Positions 58,128 through 64,000 of a stretch of DNA of 64,000 bases are shown here, piece by piece. Position numbers and translations under genes: made by a program. The first letter of the stretch is position 1. The number at the start of each line of letters is the position of its first letter. A model generated the notes under the pieces. It saw only the letters and a program-made list of their open reading frames with translations. It had not been told where the DNA came from and made no database searches. This DNA comes from Callipepla californica brunnescens (taxonomy: Eukaryota; Chordata; Aves; Galliformes; Odontophoridae). The stretch spans positions 377,001 to 441,000 of the forward strand of contig JALIRH010000151.1 of assembly GCA_023055505.1 (NCBI GenBank), written 5' to 3'.

Positions 58128-60832
58128 CTGCAAAGAGGGGAAGAGGTTAGGAAGTGATTCCCATGTCCTCTCATTGTGTGTGGAACGGACTTGAGGCCGT
58201 GTGGGAATTCAGAGCACACCTGGGTGCCAGTGGGTTTTGGGCTCCGGGAACGACGAGTTCCCCACACTGGAGACTGTGTGATGGCTTTGGGAAACACCCT
58301 AAAATCCCCTTAGGTTTTTCTCTCAGTTCTCATGGTGATTCATGCTGCTTTGGCTGTCGTTGGGACGGAGCTGGATGCCCACAGCTCTAATGGTTGTAGA
58401 AGAGGTGCTTCAGAGTGCTGCTGCTTGGGGGAGAGTTGCATCTTGCTGGCTTAAAGGGACGCTTGGAGCGAGCTCTTGGATGCTGCGTGGCTTTGTACCT
58501 TCTGCAGAGGGTTTGGGTGTCATAGCAGGAGGTGCAGGAGGCTGAGGAGGAGGAGCAGAGGCAGGTGGCACTGGGGGAGTAATCCCACTGAGCGTGAGAT
58601 CTCCTGGAAAGTCAATAAAAAGAAAAAGGGTCAAAACTAGTGTGGTTTGGAGCACTAAGAGCAGTGGCAGAACTCGTGCTCTGCCCATCTGCCCAACCTT
58701 CCTGCCGTCCCCTTGGGCTCTGGGGGGAGATAAACATGCCCAGGAGCATCCTTGTTGGGATAATCTCCTTTGGGGGCATCCCAGTTGGGAGCATCTCAGC
58801 TGGGACAGTGTGCCTTGGGAGCCTCCCAGTTAAGACAACCCCTATTGGGAGCACCCTCGTTGGGATGATCCCTATTGGGAGCATCCCTCTGGGGACTCCC
58901 CGTGTCAGGAGCTTCGTGAAGCTTCATTTCACTCAGAATTCAGGGGAGCAATGCCATCTTTTGCAGATCCCTTCCCCAAAGCAAGATGGTGAAAGAACAG
59001 CCTGTGCTGTGACAGCGGAACGCAGCAGTGGTGCGAATGCCCTTTACCCCAGCACACCGGTGCTGTCAACATTTTTAATTGTTTTTTTTTTTTTCAGAAA
59101 TACAAAGGGAAAGTCCAACTCACCTCACCTTCATAATACGAATATATTGTGGGGATTAGTGTGGCGTTTTCAGCGTAGTAGTCTGCAGTTGCGTATAAGT
59201 AATCACCTGGAATGAAAGCAGTCCCGTGAGCCCGTTTCACATCAGTGTTCAGTACAACCCTGTCTGCTTGGCAGGATGTGATCTCAGATGTCAGTGAGCG
59301 CTGCTGGGGACAGAGCAGCTCCAGCAAAACATCTCCGAATTGTTCTTTAAATTCTCTTATCTACTGGAGATCCCCACCCCTCTATTGTCCCGCGGTTTGC
59401 ATAACGTTGGCCCAAAGCAAAGCTTTCTTACCGAAGTGAGATGCGTATTCATATAAAAAACTTGTTATTTCCCCTTCTTCTATCTCAACGTTTCCTAAAA
59501 ACCAAAAAAAGAAACAGTTGGTGTTCCCCCGGCGTGAGCGGAGCTCTGCGTGGTGCTCTATGGGATGTGGTTTTGCGGGAATAGTTTCGCTGATTTATTG
59601 GAACTTTGTGCTCCCATATGGGAGTAACAGATTCCAGAGCTGGCTCATAATGAAATTAAGGACGTAGAACAAAAGATATCATGTTACGGGCGGCAGCGGC
59701 ATTGTGCTTTCCGGTGTTTTAGGAACAGATTTACAGGAAAGGAGCGCAGCAGTGGGGTTACGGAGCGCGTCCCCACTGCCCGCATCCATCCCGGGTCCCC
59801 TCGCAGAGCTGTGAGCACTCAGCTGGCAGTTCCTCTGTGCCAAGCTGCTATAAATAGACATACCCACAACAGCTTGATCCAAGCCACAGCAAGCCCCACT
59901 CGTATCCCCTTTCCAAATAGGACTTTTGTATAGGGAGAGCCAACTGGGAATGGAAAAATTGACTCTGTTGCATTAACAATGGAGCGGTCACACTGGGGCT
60001 GGTGGCACCCATGGGTGCCCCTCTCTGCCCCGCAGATCACACTGCGCCCTGAGCCTCCCCAGCTTGCACCCAATGCCTCTCAGCATCACACCCCACCACT
60101 GGAGAGTGTGAGGACGCTGGAGCCCATTTCTCTGCCTCTGACAGCCGCTCACATCCCACTGATCTCCAGTTTTTGGAGAAGTTCAGAGCCAAACCCCGAG
60201 CCCGGTGTCACCTCGGCACGGCTCGTGCCCACCCAGCCAACTTCGTTCCCACGCGGCCATGGGAACATCTCCGTTCTTTTTGGCTCCAGTCGGATAAACT
60301 CCGAGCTTGCTCTCCCCACGCTTTCTGAGAAAGCCGTGCTCTGTATTTACACTGGAGCCACGCTAAGAATAATACGGGAAATAATACGGAGTCGCAGCGA
60401 GGAGCTTTCATCCCACAATCCCATTTAACCCTTCGTGGGATGCTCAGCTCCATTTCTTCGCTGCCTGGGAAGCAGGAGCAGCTCCGGGCGCTGTCACTGC
60501 CCCGCTTGGCTCCAGAAGTGCTGTTTCTTCCCTCGCCCTTACAGCTCTGCACACAGAGAATTAATCTGAGTGCAATATGGAAAGCATCACAAATTGTCGG
60601 GCTTTGAGAGTGTGCTTTGCTGCGGCACAGAGCTCCCAGTATGAATGTGCTGTGCATCGCTCAGCTCAGTTTTGCTCCCTGACCACCGAGCAAATGCCCC
60701 CAAACCCTTCAGCCCCACGCAGCAGCGCAACCACCCCGAGCTGCGAAGCAGCAAATAGGAGGAAAAAGAAAAGTGCCTTTTACCCAATGCAAAATGAAGA
60801 AGCAAGAGTGACGCCCATACAACGTTCATCAT
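57925..60832 (-). CDS. Unrecognised small secreted, Tyr-rich and Pro-rich protein
   Basis: I know no family for this gene; the model comes from splice sites and frame. Coding exons in transcript order are 60,832-60,784, 59,494-59,432, 59,206-59,129, 58,603-58,499 and 58,127-57,925, giving 165 residues. All introns are phase 1 and the three internal exons (63, 78 and 105 bases) are multiples of three. Residues 1-17 are a signal peptide. Residues 18-63 are acidic with nine tyrosines (possible sulfation) and N51 in N-A-T. Residues 65-98 hold 13 prolines. The terminal exon reads open for 66 codons to a TAG 28 bases before AATAAA, but its frame is the least certain part. The composition loosely recalls sulfotyrosine N-termini of small extracellular-matrix proteoglycans, without homology that I can show. 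Extra exons in the 1.3-kb first intron cannot be excluded. Confidence 0.6.
58499..58603 (-). CDS. Secreted-protein gene exon 4: proline-rich segment
   Basis: Acceptor CTTTTTATTGACTTTCCAG and donor GAAG followed by GTACAA flank 105 bases. They encode a P/A-rich stretch of PP and PPP runs preceded by 'DLTLSGIT'. A minus-strand ATG at 58,688 opens an apparent signal peptide running into this exon, but that hydrophobic stretch is the intron's pyrimidine tract. Confidence 0.62.
58755..58904 (+). repeat. 15-bp minisatellite, about 10 units
   Basis: Units follow TTGGGAGCATCCCAG with substitutions and occasional 1-base indels. It lies in intron 3 of the minus-strand secreted-protein gene. Because the period is 15, both strands read as 5-residue repeats in open frames (for example plus 58,640-59,215); these are not genes. 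Confidence 0.85.
59129..59206 (-). CDS. Secreted-protein gene exon 3: tyrosine-rich segment
   Basis: 78 bases encode 25 whole residues, seven of them tyrosine, with one N-A-T glycosylation site. The acceptor is TTTCATTCCAG. Two donors overlap: the first (GAAG followed by GTGAGG) keeps phase 1 into exon 4. The second, 5 bases further and closer to consensus (GAG followed by GTGAGT), would shift the frame into an early stop in exon 4. Confidence 0.68.
59432..59494 (-). CDS. Secreted-protein gene exon 2: acidic segment
   Basis: Acceptor TTTTTTTGGTTTTTAG and donor GTAAGAAAG flank 63 bases encoding 'NVEIEEGEITSFLYEYASHF'. Both splice sites are strong, and the frame is open with phase 1 at each end. 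Confidence 0.68.
60784..60832 (-). CDS. Secreted-protein gene exon 1: signal peptide
   Basis: ATGATG at 60,832 opens MMNVVWASLLLLHFAL, a compact signal peptide with a small-residue end, then G and donor GTAAAAGG (phase 1). The next recognised exon completes a glycine and begins the acidic mature region. A weak TATATC motif lies at about 60,960 on this strand, about 130 bases upstream. Confidence 0.6.
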
Positions 60833-61659
60833 CCTATATGTTCCAGCGTAGCCCTCGGACGCTGCTCTGCACTGCTCAGTTCCTCAAGACGTCCCGGAGC
60901 TGCAGCTGGGAGGCAGGAAATGACACTGCGGGGGGCTGGACGAGCAGCCCCCGCGCTGGGATATAGGGTGTGGGATCCCGGGAACCCCACACCACGCAGG
61001 GTCAGGTTGGGCTATGAGCTGTGCCGCTGAGAGCTGATGCTTTTGGGGCTGGAGCTGCCAGATAAGGTTCCTTCTCCCTTCGACTCTTTGGGTTTTTTGT
61101 TTGTTTTTTTTCCAGCTGTCATTTCGCTTTCTGCCTCTGTTTCCCCATCAGAAAGGAGAAATGTGAGCAGGTGGAGGGGTCAGAGCCTTCTCCAAAAAGA
61201 CAGCGGAACACAGAATGGACTCAGGTGGAGGGGAGAGGAGGAGCAGGAGGAGAATGTGGGGGGTGGAGGCCATGGGGTGCACACTGGGGCTCCCAGAGCA
61301 ATCCCTATGTGTTACACAGCGAGGAGAAGTGGGTTTTGTGGGAACAGAGATGCTGTTCCCATTGCACTTTGTGCCCTCATTGAGACGGGCGCAGCGATGG
61401 GTGCTGCACTGCTGTGGCTCTCAGGGTTACATGAGGTGGATGGTTTGAGGGTGCAATGGGAAGGTTCCTGTGCACCAAGAAACCACCACCAGCAGCGGCC
61501 AGCGGTGCCGAATGAGAACGTTTGCAGCTGAGAACACAACAAACCGAGCCTGGAAACCTCTCACAGCCACACAGCGTTGCTCCACCAAAGGGACTTTTTG
61601 CATCATTACATGAAACTCAGCAAAAGGTTTCGCAGCAGAGGAACGCGTGGGCAGGAAGC
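60833..61659. other. Upstream flank of the secreted-protein gene
   Basis: Likely holds the minus-strand gene's 5' UTR (from 60,833) and promoter. CACCCTATATCCCAG on the minus strand near 60,960 is the only TATA-like element. Further right I see nothing recognisable apart from T-rich sequence at 61,090-61,111. Confidence 0.35.
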
Positions 61660-61671
61660 GAGCATCCCCAA

Positions 61672-61932
61672 ACTACCTCCCAGATCCTCAACCTCTCCCC
61701 ACCCCAGCCTTCCCTACCCCCCCCAAATCCCCCATACATCCCCAACCCTCCTCCCAAGTACCCCCCAACCCCCTCCAGCATCCCCAAGCACCCCCAGCAA
61801 ACACCCCAAACCTCCCCACACCCCAACTCCCCCCACCAAACGTCCCCAACCCCCTCATTAAGCACCCCGATTCCCCCTAAGCATCCCAGTCCCCCCCCCC
61901 CCAAATGCCCCAAACCCCCACCCTCAACAGCT
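61672..61932. repeat. C-rich low-complexity tract
   Basis: About 260 bases of C3-C9 runs separated by A/T-containing linkers (CCCCAA, CCCCAGC, CCCTCC types), including C10 at about 61,891-61,900. The minus strand has many G3+ runs with short loops and should form G-quadruplexes. Long frames across it (for example plus 61,522-62,088) are composition artefacts. Confidence 0.8.
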
Positions 61933-62370
61933 TCACAACCAAAACCTCAACCGTGGCCAAAATCTGACATCGGATTCCAGTTGGGAGGAATCCCAGCGGG
62001 ACGGGGCCAGGAGCTGTGTCAGCAGCGTGGGAGCCAGAAAAGAGTTAAAACGTTGTGTTTTTGGAGCTGGTGGGAGGCACATCCGTGAGGATTCTGGTAG
62101 CTTTCATCAGAAGGACTGATGGGGTGGGAAGGAGAGCTCCTGGCAAAACCTCAAGGCCGGATTCAGAGGGATTTTTGCAGGCTTGGGGCTGGGGTTGTTA
62201 CAGCCTGAGGATGCCACAATCGCAGTGGGACATAATCAATGAAATTCGGATTTCTTTGGGGCAACGGGGCAGTGCAGGAGGGAAAGCAGACCCTTAGCAT
62301 CACACTCAGTTCAGGGCTGAGCACATTGCTTTTCCTGCTCATGTGCAGATGCAGAAGGAGTGCTGTGGAC
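61933..62370. other. Gene-free stretch
   Basis: No exon, repeat family or motif cluster recognised between the C-rich tract and the 13-bp repeat. Confidence 0.45.
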
Positions 62371-62422
62371 AGGGGTTGCATCCAGGGGATGCACCCAGGG
62401 GTTGCACCCAGGGGATGCATTC
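62371..62422 (+). repeat. 13-bp tandem repeat, 4 units
   Basis: AGGGGTTGCATCC, AGGGGATGCACCC, AGGGGTTGCACCC and AGGGGATGCATTC follow each other exactly. T and A alternate at position 6, which suggests duplication of a 26-bp dimer. Confidence 0.85.
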
Positions 62423-62949
62423 AGCTGCAAGAGATGCTGCTGGCAGTGCCCCATATGAGAGCAAAGCCCACGGAGCTCAGGATCTGCTGCCTCCCACCCA
62501 ACGCCACTGAACCATTTTTGCTTACAACGTGCACGCACGTTTTCTGGCCGGAGGAGTCCAATGCTCCCTCCATGCTTTGGGTTTTGGCTTTTTCCCTTTC
62601 AGTTTGCTCTTACCCAATCGTAACAGAGAACAACAGCTGAAGGGCAGCCAAGTAACGCGGCCAAACCCAACGTCAAACCCAACGTCTTCCCCATCCCCGC
62701 TTCCATGCTCCTATTTCAAATCTAACTCCCATCTTGCGTAAGCCGCGCACTTTTAGATCTTTTTTATGTATGAAAGCTCCTGTGCTAAAATGAATCTGCA
62801 AAAGGTCAAGGGGCAGAGAGGTGCCCAGTGGTGAGAGCAATGCTTTGCGAAGCAGTGTGAGCCAAACTGTGTGGGTTTTTGCGGGAAGAAATCACAAAGC
62901 TGCAAGCTCCTCCTCGGGGCATCCAGGCACTGTGCTGCACACACCACAG
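62423..62949. other. Gene-free stretch
   Basis: Nothing recognised except a duplicated CCCAACGTCAAACCCAACGTC motif near 62,667-62,687. Confidence 0.45.
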
Positions 62950-63003
62950 ATCATAGGGTCACGGAATCCCACAGGTTGGAAGAGATCCCCCCCAGGACCA
63001 TCG
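62950..63003 (-). repeat. CR1 LINE 3' tail fragment
   Basis: 'atcatagggtcacggaatcccacaggttggaagagatcccccccaggaccatcg' is the minus-strand CR1 tail and first bases of the body, truncated to about 54 bp. Confidence 0.85.
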
Positions 63004-63149
63004 TTTTGGGTGGTGGTCGGGGCTCTCTGCTGCAGATGCCCCAGGAAGGTGTGCAGGATCCCACTGCACTCCTCTTCTTGAAGGATGCATCACGTCATTT
63101 CCCACCTTTCACAGGAGGAAGCGAAACTCCAAGAGAGAGATTAAAATCA

Positions 63150-63480
63150 TGAAGCGGGTAAACGAGGCCGTCCCGCTCACAATGCCGTTATGGCATTCGC
63201 AGGATTCCTGCGGAAGCGGCCGCCGTGGGGTGAGGTGGATGGATGGGGCCGCTCCTCTGGGACACCGGGAGGAAACCCGCGGCCGTTCCTCCGCTGGTGG
63301 TGGGATGGGGACAGGGATGGGGACACGGTGTGACCGGCGGGCACGGAGCTGGGGACGCTTCCCGCTGCATCTCCCGGGGATTTCTGCTCTCTCTGCAGGA
63401 ATTTCTACCCTAAACAGAGCTTTCCTGCCCTTCTCTGCTTTGTAAACAGCGGCGGCGTTGGGCTGAGCGGGGCGAGTGCA
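63150..63480. promoter_or_regulatory. CpG-rich stretch; possible promoter
   Basis: CpG dinucleotides are denser here than in neighbouring DNA (for example GCGGAAGCGGCCGCCGTGG at about 63,211 and GGCGGCGTTGGGCTGAGCGG at about 63,452). No signal-peptide exon or first exon can be tied to it inside the window, so it may serve a gene off the right edge or be neutral GC-rich DNA. Confidence 0.3.
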
Positions 63481-64000
63481 GATGTTGCGAGCGAAAGACA
63501 AAAATAATTGCAATTTAAAACAGTCATTCTTCGGAAAGAAAAACCGACAGCCACAAACCCAACGCACTGCAGGTTCCCACTCTTGGTGCCCACATCCGCT
63601 GTGTGCGGGGATGTTCCATCTCCACGCTGCGCTGCTCTGTGATGGCTTTTAGGGTGAGACGAGCTCAGCCCCGAAACCACATGTTGGAGCCGTTCGCTTT
63701 GCAAGCGCTGCCTGTCTTCTCTTAATTAAACACAGCCCCTTTCTCTCCCGGGTGGTTTCCAGGCTGGAATGCACTCGCTTCCCTTCTTCTCCCCAAGGAG
63801 CAGCTGCTCAGTGTCGCACGGAAGAGCTCAGGGCTTTCCCACAGCTCCGCAGCCCTCGGCCCCAATGTTTGGGAGCAGCTTCCTCTTCAGGATTGCTCCT
63901 GAGGTGCGGGAATGGTAAAGCGGGGAGGAGAGGGGACACACTCAGCGTGTGTGAGCAAAGGAAGATGCAGGGACCTGAGCGCGGGGAGCATCCCCAGAGC
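63481..64000. other. Right edge, no recognised feature
   Basis: Mixed-composition sequence without exon, RNA or repeat signal that I can support. Confidence 0.45.

Noticed and set aside
58604..58688. Apparent signal peptide MGRARVLPLLLVLQTT on the minus strand
   Set aside because: The hydrophobic run is the pyrimidine tract before the exon 4 acceptor. Phase 1 continuity with exon 3 supports splicing here instead, though an alternative first exon is not fully excluded.
58640..59215. 191-codon plus-strand frame with pentapeptide repeats
   Set aside because: Caused by the 15-bp minisatellite, which stays open in several frames; it lies antisense to spliced exons of the minus-strand gene.
60208..60657. 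149-codon minus-strand frame starting MHSTFILGALCRS
   Set aside because: Lies inside the first intron of the secreted-protein gene, with no donor that joins the phase 1 exon 2 in frame and no domain.
61522..62088. 188-codon proline-rich plus-strand frame
   Set aside because: It is a translation of the C-rich low-complexity tract. All three forward frames give similar P/S/T-rich reads.
1..64000. CRISPR arrays, bacterial operons, rRNA
   Set aside because: No regularly spaced direct repeats, no ribosome binding site plus gene-cluster layout and no rRNA motifs; the DNA is clearly vertebrate.

Overview
The window reads as avian nuclear DNA, most likely from a galliform bird and a gene-poor part of a microchromosome. 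The evidence is repeated CR1 LINE fragments with the avian 3' tail (TTCTATGATTCTATGA or its reverse complement), no SINEs or mammalian repeats, small intron-split genes, and an FcR/FCRL-type immunoglobulin receptor gene. Nothing bacterial is present: no operons and no long continuous coding regions.

Positions 1 to about 52,700 hold no coding exon that I can recognise. This part contains CR1 fragments on both strands, homopolymer runs, one old fragment of a different non-LTR reverse transcriptase (about 22,440-22,740), and AT-rich islands dense in homeodomain and MEF2-like motifs and short palindromes (about 18,660-18,800; 37,200-37,640; 43,930-44,045; 46,150-46,760; 48,060-48,310). These islands look more like conserved regulatory DNA than decayed repeats.

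The right-hand 11 kb holds the genes. An intronless tRNA-Arg-UCU lies at 52,722-52,795. From memory its sequence matches the mammalian neuronal isodecoder (mouse n-Tr20), which in mammals lies close to CADM3 and the FCER1A region. Next, on the plus strand (53,924-56,736), is a complete six-exon FcR/FCRL gene: split signal peptide with the family's 21-bp mini-exon, three Ig domains, a transmembrane segment and a tyrosine-free tail. Its last intron appears to keep a fossil Ig-domain exon with an in-frame stop. On the opposite strand (57,925-60,832) I reconstruct an unrecognised small secreted-protein gene from splice sites: signal peptide exon, acidic/tyrosine-rich exons, proline-rich exon and a terminal exon ending just before an AATAAA. 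All its introns are phase 1.

Beyond 60.9 kb there are a C-rich minisatellite-like tract, a small 13-bp tandem repeat, a CR1 tail and a CpG-rich stretch, but no supported gene. The two protein genes are convergent, with 3' ends about 1.2 kb apart and CR1 copies of both orientations between them. The tRNA plus FCRL neighbourhood suggests the bird equivalent of the human 1q23 CADM3-FCER1A-FCRL6 region; this synteny claim rests on recall and was not computed.
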